Of a stretch of 47,170 bases of DNA, positions 36,526 to 46,254 are shown piece after piece (the first letter of the stretch is position 1; every line of letters begins with the position of its first letter). This DNA comes from an uncultured Clostridium sp. (GTDB lineage Bacteria; Bacillota; Clostridia; Lachnospirales; Lachnospiraceae), in contig CAMWYJ010000022.1 in assembly GCA_947178445.1 (NCBI GenBank), positions 1-47,170 of the forward strand. Reading direction: 5' to 3'. The notes under the pieces are model-generated. The model was not told where the DNA came from. It saw only the letters and a list, made by a program, of their open reading frames with translations, and did not search any database. Made by a program: the position numbers and the translations under genes.

Positions 36526-39500
36526 TTACAGTTTACAGATATCAACCAAGGTCAGATGTTCTTTATTTGCCTTCTCTAAGGATGTAAGGAGTGCATCCGC
36601 AGTATCCAAGCTTGTAAGGACAGTGACTCCCGTCTCAATTGCATGACGGCGGATAATAAATCCGTCCTTGCTTTTCTCAATTCCCTGTGCCGGTGTATCG
36701 ATTACCAAATCAATCTCATGGCTTAAAATCAAGTCTAACAGATTTGGCGATTCTCTTTCCACCTTATTGATATGCTGGGCAGATACCCCATTTTCATTCA
36801 GCACGCGGCAGGTTCTTCTGGTCGAATAGATTTTATAGCCAAGCGCAGCAAAACGCCTGCCAATCTCTACTGCATCCAGTTTATCGGAATCTTTCACTGT
36901 AAGTACCATTTTCTTGTGCTTTGGAAGATCGATACCATTTCCAAGAAATGCCTTATAAAGTGCTTCATTAAAATCTTTGGCAATACCGAGACATTCACCA
37001 GTTGACTTCATCTCCGGTCCAAGACTCACCTCCGCACCACGAAGCTTCTCAAAAGAGAATACCGGCATTTTTACTGCAAAATACTCGCTTTCCGGCTGCA
37101 AGCCCGGTTCATAGCCGAGGTCTTTGATCTTCTCTCCAATAATCACCTTTGATGCAAGATCTACAATCGGAATGCCGGTTACCTTACTGATATACGGAAC
37201 TGTACGGGAAGAACGGGGATTTACTTCGATTACATATACCTCATCCTGATATACAATAAACTGAATATTGATCAGACCGATTACGTGAAGGCTTGTCGCA
37301 AGCTTTCTGGTATAATCCTCTAATACCCGCTTAATCTTATCCGAAAGACTTCTTGCAGGATATACCGATATACTGTCGCCAGAATGGATTCCTGCCCGTT
37401 CTACATGTTCCATGATACCGGGAATTAAGATATCCTCACCATCGCAGACTGCATCTACCTCAACCTCTTTTCCCATCAGATATTTATCTACCAGAATCGG
37501 ATGCTCCTGAACAGTTCGGTTGATAATCTCCATAAATTCTACAATATCATCATCACTGATGGCAATCTGCATCCCCTGTCCACCTAACACATAGGATGGT
37601 CTTACAAGCACCGGATATCCTAATTCATTAGCGGCCGCAAGTGCTTCTTCACAGGTAAATACCGTTTTGCCGGCAGGTCTTGGAATACAGCATTTTTCCA
37701 AAATCTCATCAAAAAGTTCACGGTCCTCTGCTGCATCTACGTTTTCTGCTGAAGTACCAAGAATCGGTACACCCATCTTAAGCAGATCCTCTGTCAGCTT
37801 AATCGCCGTCTGTCCACCAAACTGAACCACTGCCCCATCCGGTTTTTCCAATTCGACAATCGCCTCCACATCCTCCGCTGTAAGTGGCTCAAAATAAAGC
37901 TTATCTGCAATATCAAAGTCTGTCGAAACCGTTTCCGGGTTATTATTTACAATGATGGTCTCATATCCACTTTCAGAAAGTGCCCAGGTGCTATGTACCG
38001 AACAATAATCAAACTCGATACCCTGACCGATACGAATCGGTCCGGAACCCAATACCATAACCTTTTTCTTTGTCCGTGCTGCATTTACCTCGCACACTCC
38101 GTCATAGCAGGAATAGTAGTAAGGTGTAGATGCTTCAAACTCAGCGGCACAGGTATCAACCATCTTATATGCCGGATGCAGATTATACTCATAGCGCAGA
38201 TCATGGATTTCCTGTTTTGTCCTGCCGGTAATCTGAGCAATCACATTATCCGGAAACTCAAGCCGTTTTGCCTCATACAAGAGTTCTTTTGTAAGAGGCT
38301 CCGTGGCAAGACATTTTTCCATCTTCACAATATTCTCTATCTTATCTAAAAACCACATATCAATCTGCGTGATTGCATGAATCTTTTCCTTTGCAATGCC
38401 ACGGCGAATTGCCTCTGCCACAACAAAAATCCGGCGGTCATCTACACGGTGAAGCTCCTCTTCAATCTTGTCATCCGGCTTACTGTCTAAATCACCGTAA
38501 ATCAAACTATCCACATGCTGTTCCAAAGAGCGGAGCGCCTTCATAAGAGCACCCTCAAAGTTGGTGCATATACTCATAACCTCACCAGTCGCTTTCATCT
38601 GGGTGGTAAGCTTACGGCTTGCCTTGATAAATTTATCAAATGGTAACCTTGGAATTTTAACAACACAATAATCCAGTGCCGGTTCAAAGCTTGCATAGGT
38701 TTTTCCGGTAATTGCATTCTTAATCTCGTCCAAATGATAACCTAATGCAATCTTCGCGGACACCTTTGCAATCGGGTATCCGGTCGCCTTAGAAGCAAGG
38801 GCAGAAGAACGGCTTACACGAGGATTTACCTCAATTACACAGTATTCAAAAGAGGTCGGATGAAGGGCAAACTGCACATTACATCCACCAGTGATTTTAA
38901 GCTCTGAAATAATATTAAGAGCAGCGCTTCTAAGCATCTGGTATTCCTTGTCTGCCAGTGTCTGGGATGGCGCTACAACAATGGAATCCCCGGTATGTAC
39001 ACCAACAGGATCCAGATTTTCCATATTACATACGCAGATTCCTGTACCATTTGCATCCCGCATAACCTCGTACTCGATTTCCTTCCAGCCCGCAATGCAG
39101 CGCTCTACCAATACCTGACCTACACGTGATAGACGAAGCCCATTTTCCAGAATCTCCTTAAATTCCTCTTCATCTGCTGCAATACCGCCGCCGGAACCAC
39201 CCAACGTATACGCAGGGCGAAGCACAGCCGGATAACCGATCTTCTTTACAAAATCAAGGCCTTCCTCCACCGTCGTTACTACCTGGGATGGTGCAATCGG
39301 CTCACCGATCTTTTCCATCGTCTTTTTGAATTCATCACGATCCTCAGCCTTTTTTATAGTTTTCGCGGACGTTCCAATCAAACGCACATTATGCTGGCGT
39401 AAAAAACCTGACTCTTCTAATTCCATAGCTATATTTAGGGCTGCCTGTCCGCCAAGAGTCGGCAGAATACTATCCGGCTTTTCCTGCACAATTACCTTTT

Positions 39501-39723
39501 TGACTATTTCCGGGGTAAGCGGCTCAATATACACCTGGTCTGCTATATTTTTGTCAGTCATGATAGTCGCAGGATTTGAGTTGATCAAAATAACGTAGAT
39601 TCCCTCTTCCTTAAGTGCACGGCATGCCTGCGTTCCGGCATAGTCGAACTCTGCCGCCTGCCCAATTACAATCGGACCGGAACCAATTACTACTACCTTT
39701 CTGATATTCGGATTCTTTGGCAT
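36526..39723 (-). CDS. carB: Carbamoyl-phosphate synthase, large subunit
   Basis: A 1065-residue enzyme of normal length with the duplicated ATP-grasp halves. The first half starts IRKVVVIGSGPIVIGQAAEFDY and has VLRPAYTLGGSGGG; the second starts KKKVMVLGSGPIRIGQGIEFDY and has VLVRPSYVLGGQGMQ. The C-terminal allosteric MGS-like domain (about 930-1065) carries the region that binds regulators such as UMP and IMP. With CarA it makes carbamoyl phosphate from glutamine, bicarbonate and two ATP for pyrimidines and arginine. Its ATG overlaps the carA stop by one base. The terminator follows closely, so the unit is carA-carB only. Confidence 0.98.
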   Translation of the reverse strand: MPKNPNIRKVVVIGSGPIVIGQAAEFDYAGTQACRALKEEGIYVILINSNPATIMTDKNIADQVYIEPLTPEIVKKVIVQEKPDSILPTLGGQAALNIAMELEESGFLRQHNVRLIGTSAKTIKKAEDRDEFKKTMEKIGEPIAPSQVVTTVEEGLDFVKKIGYPAVLRPAYTLGGSGGGIAADEEEFKEILENGLRLSRVGQVLVERCIAGWKEIEYEVMRDANGTGICVCNMENLDPVGVHTGDSIVVAPSQTLADKEYQMLRSAALNIISELKITGGCNVQFALHPTSFEYCVIEVNPRVSRSSALASKATGYPIAKVSAKIALGYHLDEIKNAITGKTYASFEPALDYCVVKIPRLPFDKFIKASRKLTTQMKATGEVMSICTNFEGALMKALRSLEQHVDSLIYGDLDSKPDDKIEEELHRVDDRRIFVVAEAIRRGIAKEKIHAITQIDMWFLDKIENIVKMEKCLATEPLTKELLYEAKRLEFPDNVIAQITGRTKQEIHDLRYEYNLHPAYKMVDTCAAEFEASTPYYYSCYDGVCEVNAARTKKKVMVLGSGPIRIGQGIEFDYCSVHSTWALSESGYETIIVNNNPETVSTDFDIADKLYFEPLTAEDVEAIVELEKPDGAVVQFGGQTAIKLTEDLLKMGVPILGTSAENVDAAEDRELFDEILEKCCIPRPAGKTVFTCEEALAAANELGYPVLVRPSYVLGGQGMQIAISDDDIVEFMEIINRTVQEHPILVDKYLMGKEVEVDAVCDGEDILIPGIMEHVERAGIHSGDSISVYPARSLSDKIKRVLEDYTRKLATSLHVIGLINIQFIVYQDEVYVIEVNPRSSRTVPYISKVTGIPIVDLASKVIIGEKIKDLGYEPGLQPESEYFAVKMPVFSFEKLRGAEVSLGPEMKSTGECLGIAKDFNEALYKAFLGNGIDLPKHKKMVLTVKDSDKLDAVEIGRRFAALGYKIYSTRRTCRVLNENGVSAQHINKVERESPNLLDLILSHEIDLVIDTPAQGIEKSKDGFIIRRHAIETGVTVLTSLDTADALLTSLEKANKEHLTLVDICKL

Positions 39724-40796
39724 TATTTTGACACCTCCATCATATTTATAAACTCATCAAACAGATAATTTGTATCAAGAGGACCTGCACACGCCTCCGG
39801 ATGGAACTGGACTGTCTGTACGTTCTTCCCAAGATAATGAACCCCCTCTACCGTTCCATCGTTTACATTTATGAAGCTTACCTCAGCAATGTCCCTGTCT
39901 ATGGTAGCTTCCTTTACTACATAGCCATGGTTCTGGGTAGAAATATAAACCTTTCCAGTTTTTAAATCCTTAACCGGATGGTTCGCACCTCTGTGACCAT
40001 ATTTCATTTTCTCTGTATCTGCACCATTTGCAAGGGCAAGTAACTGGTGTCCCAGGCATATTGCAAAAATCGGAATTTTCGTTGCAAATAATTTCTTAAC
40101 TTCCTCTATAACCTCTACATTCGTCTTCGGATCTCCAGGTCCATTTGTCAACATAATACCATCCGGCTGATCTGCAAGGATCCTCTCTGCCTTCGTAAAA
40201 GAGGGATATACGCAAACCTCGCAGTCTCTGTTTCGAAGCTCTCTGATAATATTTTTCTTTGCACCGAGATCAATAACCGCCACCTTGAATCCGGTTCCGT
40301 CATAATGCTCAATCTCCTTGCAGGTTGTCATTCTTACCACATCCCCGATTTCATACTCCTTAAGGCGGGCAATCACGGTCTCAAGGTTATAGCTTTCATC
40401 CGTTGTAATCATACCTCTCATAGTACCCTTTTCTCTCAAACGCTTTGTGAGCGCTCTTGTATCGATTGCCTCAATTCCGGTTATATGGTTTTGGATAAGG
40501 AAGTCCTCTAACGTCTCTTCATTTCTAAAATTACTCGGAAGTTTTGCAATTTCCCTGGCAATAAAACCGGACTGCCATGGCTTGTTCGCCTCCATATCTT
40601 CAAAACAGATACCATAATTACCAATTAACGGATAGGTCATACAGACTGCCTGACCTGCGTAAGAGGGATCGGTAAGAACCTCTAAATAACCGGTCATCGA
40701 TGTGTTAAATACAATTTCACTGATGATTTCATCTGTACATCCGATGCTTTTTCCCTCAAAAACATGTCCGTCTTCCAGGATTAAAAATGCTTTCAT
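39723..40796 (-). CDS. carA: Carbamoyl-phosphate synthase, small subunit
   Basis: A 357-residue class I glutamine amidotransferase. The start is the ATG giving MKAFLILEDGHVFEG, with AGGAAGG just upstream; a longer reading is not supported and runs through a homopolymer tract. The N-terminal CPSase_sm_chain motif FNTSMTGYLEVLTDPSYAGQ and the triad residues Cys247 (in FAICLGHQ), His332 and Glu334 (in FHPEACAG) are present, so it is a working glutaminase. It supplies ammonia to CarB. The roughly 104-base leader contains a T10 run and a possible 10-codon mini-frame, which may matter for regulation. Confidence 0.98.
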   Translation of the reverse strand: MKAFLILEDGHVFEGKSIGCTDEIISEIVFNTSMTGYLEVLTDPSYAGQAVCMTYPLIGNYGICFEDMEANKPWQSGFIAREIAKLPSNFRNEETLEDFLIQNHITGIEAIDTRALTKRLREKGTMRGMITTDESYNLETVIARLKEYEIGDVVRMTTCKEIEHYDGTGFKVAVIDLGAKKNIIRELRNRDCEVCVYPSFTKAERILADQPDGIMLTNGPGDPKTNVEVIEEVKKLFATKIPIFAICLGHQLLALANGADTEKMKYGHRGANHPVKDLKTGKVYISTQNHGYVVKEATIDRDIAEVSFINVNDGTVEGVHYLGKNVQTVQFHPEACAGPLDTNYLFDEFINMMEVSK

Positions 40797-40906
40797 AAGT
40801 ACCTTCCTTTCCGATTTTTGCCCAAAAAAAAAACCACTAACAGAACCTATCACTTCATTGCTATAGGCTTGGCTTTTTTCATAACTTTTCTTTTATATTC
40901 TAAAAT

Positions 40907-40935
40907 ATCCTAGCACACTTTCCCTATTTTGACAA
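40907..40935 (-). promoter_or_regulatory. Sigma-A-type promoter for carAB
   Basis: On the minus strand TTGTCA and TAGGAT are 17 bases apart; the start should be near 40900, giving a leader of about 104 bases. No PyrR-type binding loop was recognised in the leader. Confidence 0.72.
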
Positions 40936-41009
40936 CCCCTTTTTTCCAGAAATAAGAAATAAAAATACAATATATTTTGTATTTTATTCATTGGTTTACA
41001 TAACATAAT

Positions 41010-41043
41010 AAAGACTCCGGTCTGCTTTGGAACCGCAGCCTTT
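41010..41043 (-). terminator. Probable terminator after queH
   Basis: On the minus strand, directly after the stop codon, AAAGGCTGCGGT and ACCGGAGTCTTT pair imperfectly (one mismatch, G-U pairs) and are followed by TTATTATGTT. The U-run is interrupted, so efficiency is uncertain. Confidence 0.6.
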
Positions 41044-41701
41044 ATTTTTCCTTCATAGTCCCCTTCCTCTTTGCCTCTTCTGCCTTACTGTAAACACAGC
41101 CGCAAAAATCCTGACGGTACAAATGATACTGTTCCGATAATTCAATGGAACGTTTATAGCCGTTTTTTTTCTTAAAATCAGCGTATAGGTAGGCAACTTT
41201 ATATTGTTCAGACAACTGCTGTCCAATCTCATTTAACCATACCGCATTTTTATGGGGACTGATAGACAGCGTGGTTGTATAATAATCAAATCCTTTTTCT
41301 TTTGCAAGTCTCGCGGCATAATCCATCCGAAGCTTATAGCATTCGTAACAACGCCTGCTCCGTTCACCTAAATGCTCGAATCCTTTCACAGCCCTATCAT
41401 ACTCATCCGGATCATAATCTCCTTCTATGAATGTCACAGGATATTTAACAGGAAGCTCCCCTAACAAACGTTTTAACTCCTCCACCCGTTTCTCGTATTC
41501 CTTCTTTTCTGATATATTGGGATTATAATACACTATCGTAATCTGAAAATAATTTGTCAGATACTCTAAGACATAACTGGAACATGGCGCACAGCAGCTA
41601 TGTAACAAAAGAGTTTTTGGATTCATCCCCTGCTCATTTTCTTTCTTTACCAACGTTAGTATTTCATCCATTTTTTTTTGGTAATTGATATTCTCTCCCA
41701 T
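41042..41701 (-). CDS. queH: Epoxyqueuosine reductase QueH
   Basis: A 219-residue protein of the QueH (former DUF208) family. The N-terminal block LLLHSCCAPCSSYVLEYL has the adjacent cysteines Cys36, Cys37 and Cys40; the centre has RSRRCYECYKLRMDYAARLA with two more, and FDYYTTTLSISPHKN; the C-terminus has YRQDFCGCVYS. These cysteines bind the iron-sulfur cluster and metal. The enzyme reduces epoxyqueuosine to queuosine, the last step of tRNA wobble-base modification. AGGATGATG precedes the ATG. No other queuosine genes are in the window. It is transcribed away from the small-protein gene that follows on the plus strand. Confidence 0.94.
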   Translation of the reverse strand: MGENINYQKKMDEILTLVKKENEQGMNPKTLLLHSCCAPCSSYVLEYLTNYFQITIVYYNPNISEKKEYEKRVEELKRLLGELPVKYPVTFIEGDYDPDEYDRAVKGFEHLGERSRRCYECYKLRMDYAARLAKEKGFDYYTTTLSISPHKNAVWLNEIGQQLSEQYKVAYLYADFKKKNGYKRSIELSEQYHLYRQDFCGCVYSKAEEAKRKGTMKEK

Positions 41702-41794
41702 TTTTTCATCATCCTTTTTTCTATTTTGTCTATTTTGACAAGCAAATTTGTTGAAAACTTAACAAACGGAATTATTTTTGTAGAATTTTACCAA

Positions 41795-41823
41795 TTGACT
41801 TTGTGCACGATAGACAATATACT
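41795..41823 (+). promoter_or_regulatory. Sigma-A-type promoter for the 77-residue protein
   Basis: TTGACT and TATACT are 17 bases apart, close to consensus at both boxes. The start should be near 41831, giving a leader of about 70 AT-rich bases before an AGGAGG site. Confidence 0.88.
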
Positions 41824-41903
41824 ATTATTAAAAGAACATATATAATTATGTATAAATTATGTGAATTTGTCAATTCTAATTATTTTTAGAGGAGGTGTCT
41901 CAT

Positions 41904-42137
41904 ATGACAGTTGAACAGGCAGTAAAGAAATTCAAATTAGAACCACTCAATGTATATACTGCTAAGGCTAAGGCAAAGGAGCTTAACGTAGACGAAGTAT
42001 TATATATGAATGTTCAGAAGAATAAATATGCATATATTGTAAAAGACGGTTCCCGCGGATATGTTTTATACCAGGACGAGATTAGTTTTTACACTAAGAT
42101 GTATAAGGGTCTTAAAATGACTCCATTAGAACCATAA
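41904..42137 (+). CDS. Small protein of unknown function (77 residues)
   Basis: I do not recognise this protein. The ATG at 41904 follows a perfect AGGAGG eight bases upstream; a GTG three codons earlier lies inside that ribosome site and is not used. The sequence is soluble, lysine-rich in the first half (VKKFKLEPLNVYTAKAKAKE), then alternates in a beta-like pattern (VLYMNVQKNKYAYIVKD, YVLYQDEISFYTKMYKG); there is no signal peptide, membrane span or cysteine. The gene has a near-consensus promoter and a perfect 12-pair terminator, so it is a free-standing and probably strongly expressed unit. No function can be given. Confidence 0.85.
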   Translation: MTVEQAVKKFKLEPLNVYTAKAKAKELNVDEVLYMNVQKNKYAYIVKDGSRGYVLYQDEISFYTKMYKGLKMTPLEP

Positions 42138-42185
42138 ATACAGGTTTTATGGATCATATTCTTATTTGAATAGATTGTACTTACC

Positions 42186-42236
42186 AGATCAATATCATGG
42201 TTGCTTTGGATGGCTGCCTGATATTGATCTTTTTGT
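42186..42236 (+). terminator. Rho-independent terminator after the 77-residue protein
   Basis: AGATCAATATCA (42186-42197) and TGATATTGATCT (42219-42230) pair perfectly around a 21-base loop, followed by TTTTG. It lies about 50 bases after the stop codon. Confidence 0.88.
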
Positions 42237-42241
42237 TACGA

Positions 42242-42349
42242 TTAAAAATCCTGTTTTTTGACAGCCTGTCCTTTTTTGCCTGAATGGAAAAAGCAGCCTT
42301 TTTTTGTTTCCTCCGTGCTTTGGCGTATATTATCGCATATTTCACACAT
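42242..42349 (-). CDS. Possible 35-residue Cys-containing protein
   Basis: A short frame begins MCEICDNIRQSTEE with a CxxC motif, has a third cysteine in KKGCFFHSGKKG, and ends lysine-rich (AVKKQDF). It has GGAG six bases before the ATG, which is the main support. It lies in the gap between the terminator of the 77-residue gene and the CmpB-like gene on the other strand; only 42 bases separate the two divergent starts, so the promoter of one would lie inside the other. No homolog is known to me. It may be a real small metal-binding protein or a chance frame. Confidence 0.35.
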   Translation of the reverse strand: MCEICDNIRQSTEETKKGCFFHSGKKGQAVKKQDF

Positions 42350-42391
42350 ACTATCTCCACTTAATATATTTGTGCAAAGCGAGGAAGTGTT

Positions 42392-42853
42392 ATGAATAAA
42401 CGGATCGGGCATATCAACAATAACCGTGAGAGACTGATTTATCAATCCTTTAAGTATCTGTTTTTATTTCTTTTAGGAGGTTTTACCTATTTTTATATAG
42501 AAATCATCTATAGAGGATATTCCCATTTTTCCATGATTATATGTGGTGGACTGGCTTTGATTCTATGCGGTTTATTAAACCAGCTGACACATTTTAAAAT
42601 GTCTGTCATTACACAGATGATATTATCCTCCATCATTATTACAGGACTGGAATTTGTAACCGGATACATTGTAAATATACAGCTTTCCCTAAACGTCTGG
42701 GATTATTCCGGCATGCCTTACAATTTTTATGGTCAGGTTTGCCTTGCTTTTTCCTGTATCTGGCTGCTACTGTCACTTCTTTGCATTTTTATTGACGATT
42801 TTGTCCGATGGAAAATATTTGATGAAGAAAAGGCTGCGTATCGGTGGTGGTAA
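42392..42853 (+). CDS. CmpB-like four-span membrane protein (putative ABC permease, PF06541)
   Basis: A 153-residue integral membrane protein with four hydrophobic spans at about 20-42, 48-64, 72-95 and 112-135. The segment GLEFVTGYIVN followed by NVWDYSGMPYNFYGQVCLAFSCIW matches the conserved block of the PF06541 (ABC_trans_CmpB) family, annotated as putative ABC transporter permease though no partner ATPase is nearby. GAGGAAG precedes the ATG. A terminator follows directly, so the gene is alone. The transported substrate, if any, is unknown. Confidence 0.8.
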   Translation: MNKRIGHINNNRERLIYQSFKYLFLFLLGGFTYFYIEIIYRGYSHFSMIICGGLALILCGLLNQLTHFKMSVITQMILSSIIITGLEFVTGYIVNIQLSLNVWDYSGMPYNFYGQVCLAFSCIWLLLSLLCIFIDDFVRWKIFDEEKAAYRWW

Positions 42854-42858
42854 GGATT

Positions 42859-42901
42859 AAGCACCGAGACATCATCTGCCCCGGTGCTTCCCTTTCCTTT
42901 A
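42859..42901 (+). terminator. Rho-independent terminator after the CmpB-like gene
   Basis: AAGCACCG (42859-42866) and CGGTGCTT (42882-42889) pair perfectly around a 15-base loop and are followed by CCCTTTCCTTT. It separates the gene from the convergent flavin reductase gene. Confidence 0.75.
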
Positions 42902-42928
42902 TTACTATCCTGCAAATAGCTAAATTTA

Positions 42929-43492
42929 TTATTTTATTTGCATACCGTCTTTAAAAGCATCACCCACTCTTTCAGTAACTTTGTAATATCCATGCGTATA
43001 TGGATCAAACGAAATAGCATTGACTAATGAAATGTCCACTTTATCGTCTTTCATAACGCTTTCATCTGCTGTAACGTTCACAACCTTAGCAATTACTCCA
43101 CAGCCATATTCGTCATTTTGATACTCTATAAATTCACATTCCATGCAAATAGGAAGTTCATTTATAATTGGGGCATCTACATTTTCAGACTTTGTTGTAG
43201 TAAGACCACTCTTTTCAAATTTATCCTTTGTATCATTTGCTGAGACAACACCAAAATAGTCAGCCTCTACCGTATGCTCTGCATCTGCAATACTCACAGT
43301 AAATGCCTTTCTCGCTTTGATATTTTTAACAGTCTTATGTGTTTCTGTTAAGTTTAATATAACACAGTCCCTACTTAACATAGTTCCCCATGCTGCATTC
43401 ATCACATCTACCGTTCCGTCTTCATTATAGGTTGCCACCAACAATACAGGCATAGGAAAAATCGCTTCTGTAGTTTTAATGTTCTTTCTCAT
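42929..43492 (-). CDS. Flavin reductase-like FMN-binding protein (flavoredoxin family)
   Basis: A 187-residue FMN-binding split-barrel protein. FPMPVLLVATYNEDGTVDVMNAAWGTMLSRDCVILNL is the N-terminal FMN-binding strand and loop, followed by HKTVKNIKARKAFTVSIAD; ECEFIEYQ and VISFDP-type segments complete the barrel. Members of this family reduce or carry FMN, or act as flavoredoxins; in anaerobes they often work with other redox proteins. The start has GGAGG seven bases before the ATG. It lies alone, convergent with the CmpB-like gene. The electron partner is not known from the context. Confidence 0.88.
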   Translation of the reverse strand: MRKNIKTTEAIFPMPVLLVATYNEDGTVDVMNAAWGTMLSRDCVILNLTETHKTVKNIKARKAFTVSIADAEHTVEADYFGVVSANDTKDKFEKSGLTTTKSENVDAPIINELPICMECEFIEYQNDEYGCGVIAKVVNVTADESVMKDDKVDISLVNAISFDPYTHGYYKVTERVGDAFKDGMQIK

Positions 43493-43535
43493 AAAAATCC
43501 TCCATTCTACTACTAATTTATTGATTTACTACCCC

Positions 43536-43564
43536 ATTGTACCATACACAAAGCGAAAAACCTA
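43536..43564 (-). promoter_or_regulatory. Probable extended -10 promoter for the flavin reductase gene
   Basis: On the minus strand TACAAT with an upstream TGG forms an extended -10; the -35 (TAGGTT, 17-base spacer) is poor. The start would be near 43530, about 38 bases before the ATG. Confidence 0.45.
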
Positions 43565-43663
43565 GTAAAATCAGTGAATTCCAGTAGTTTTTATTACCTT
43601 TCCAGTAAAGTAAGGGATTGATTTTGATTCGACCCGGTAGAGTACACCTCACCCATAATAGCC

Positions 43664-43705
43664 AAAAAACTCCGGTCACAAGCAAGCTTGTTTCCGGAGT
43701 TTTTT
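43664..43705 (-). terminator. Rho-independent terminator after groEL (bidirectional)
   Basis: On the minus strand ACTCCGG pairs with CCGGAGT, with an inner stem of ACAAGC and GCTTGT, flanked by A6 on one side and T6 on the other. The symmetric layout means it works in both directions. It lies 27 bases after the groEL stop. Confidence 0.92.
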
Positions 43706-43731
43706 CTGGCTTATTGCACGTTAGATTATAA

Positions 43732-45390
<1,659 letters not shown>

Positions 45391-45458
45391 CTACAGGATT
45401 CTCACCTGTTGTTTATTGCAGTCTTCTTTGCATACACACCTGTACACCAAGATATTCA

Positions 45459-45746
45459 TTATCCTTCAACAACTGCATGAATATCACTCTGTTTTACAAT
45501 AATGTACTTCTCTCCGTCAAGTTCTACATCATTGCCGGCATATCTGGAATAGATTACCTTATCTCCTGCCTTAACCTGCATCTCAATCTTCTCTCCATCT
45601 ACAACTGCACCAGGACCAACCGCTACAACCTCTGCATACTGTGGCTTCTCCTGGGAGGCAGTCGGTAATACGATACCGGACTTGGTTGTCTCTTCTGCTA
45701 CACACTCTTTTAAAACAACTCTTTCACCTAATGGTACTAACTTCAT
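45459..45746 (-). CDS. groES: Co-chaperonin GroES (Hsp10)
   Basis: A 95-residue co-chaperonin: MKLVPLGERVVLKECVAEETTKSGIVLP contains the mobile loop (about 17-32) that docks on GroEL, and EKPQYAEVVAVGPG and AGDKVIYSRYAGNDVELDGEKYIIV complete the fold. It caps the GroEL chamber. AGGAGG precedes the ATG. It is the first gene of the groESL operon, downstream of a sigma-A promoter and a perfect CIRCE operator. Confidence 0.99.
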   Translation of the reverse strand: MKLVPLGERVVLKECVAEETTKSGIVLPTASQEKPQYAEVVAVGPGAVVDGEKIEMQVKAGDKVIYSRYAGNDVELDGEKYIIVKQSDIHAVVEG

Positions 45747-45805
45747 GATTCATGTCCTCCTTTTATTCAGTCTCTATTCTTGACTGTTTCCTTGCTTGTT
45801 AATCA

Positions 45806-45832
45806 TTAGCACTCACTTTGTTTGAGTGCTAA
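45806..45832. promoter_or_regulatory. CIRCE operator (HrcA binding site)
   Basis: TTAGCACTC, nine bases, GAGTGCTAA: the arms are a perfect 9+9 inverted repeat identical to the CIRCE consensus. It lies just downstream of the groESL -10 box and about 60 bases before groES, the normal position for HrcA repression released by heat stress. Confidence 0.97.
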
Positions 45833-45842
45833 CATATTCATT

Positions 45843-45870
45843 ATTGTACCTTATTTTTCAAAAAAATCAA
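45843..45870 (-). promoter_or_regulatory. Promoter of groESL
   Basis: On the minus strand TTGATT and TACAAT are 16 bases apart; the start should be near 45837, at the edge of CIRCE. Confidence 0.82.
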
Positions 45871-45943
45871 CCCCTAAATTACAAAAATTTGTAAGGAATT
45901 TATAAAAAATTATTTTTTCACCTCTCAACCCCAATTTCTTTCA

Positions 45944-45972
45944 TTGCCACTTTTCTTATCTTACGCTATAAT
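45944..45972 (+). promoter_or_regulatory. Promoter reading toward the DUF6062 gene
   Basis: TTGCCA and a perfect TATAAT are 17 bases apart. The start should be near 45980, so the mRNA leader before the ATG at 46255 would be about 275 bases and made almost entirely of the structured repeat. Confidence 0.8.
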
Positions 45973-46002
45973 CCTATTAGATCATTAGAAAGTTTAGGGG
46001 TA

Positions 46003-46235
46003 TTTTACCCTAGTATCATTATATGATGCTAGGGTAAAAAGGTCAAAATGCCGTTCATGCTTGCATGATAAGGCATTTGAACTTGAGACCCGCCAAACAT
46101 GAGCAAGTAGCGATTTACGCAGTAAATCAGCGGATTGCGAATGTTTGAAGGATTGCGAGAGTTGTGAAACAACGAAGCAATCCGTAGCATCTGTTGGGGG
46201 CAAAATACCTTTTGACCCCAACATCATTATATTAA
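46003..46235. repeat. Structured repeat element in the DUF6062 leader
   Basis: The gene-free 508 bases between groES and the DUF6062 gene hold the groESL control region, one plus-strand promoter and this element. It opens with a 17-pair hairpin (46003-46039, one G-U) and closes with GTTGGGG/CCCCAAC (46193-46222). The reverse complement of the right end (ATGATGTTGGGGTCAAAAGG) resembles the left segment ATGATGCTAGGGTAAAAAGG, so the ends are inverted repeats. Inside are CATGCTTGCATG, a GATTTAC/GTAAATC stem, and GGATTGC/GCAATCC enclosing GTTGT/ACAAC. There is no convincing protein. It looks like an interspersed repeat inserted between promoter and gene; a regulatory RNA role is possible. Confidence 0.6.
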
Positions 46236-46254
46236 TCAGACAGGAGAAAATGCT

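Noticed and set aside
40797-40900. PyrR-controlled attenuator upstream of carA
   Set aside because: The conserved PyrR anti-antiterminator loop and a proper stem directly before the U-run were not found; only the mini-frame and T10 run remain as an observation.
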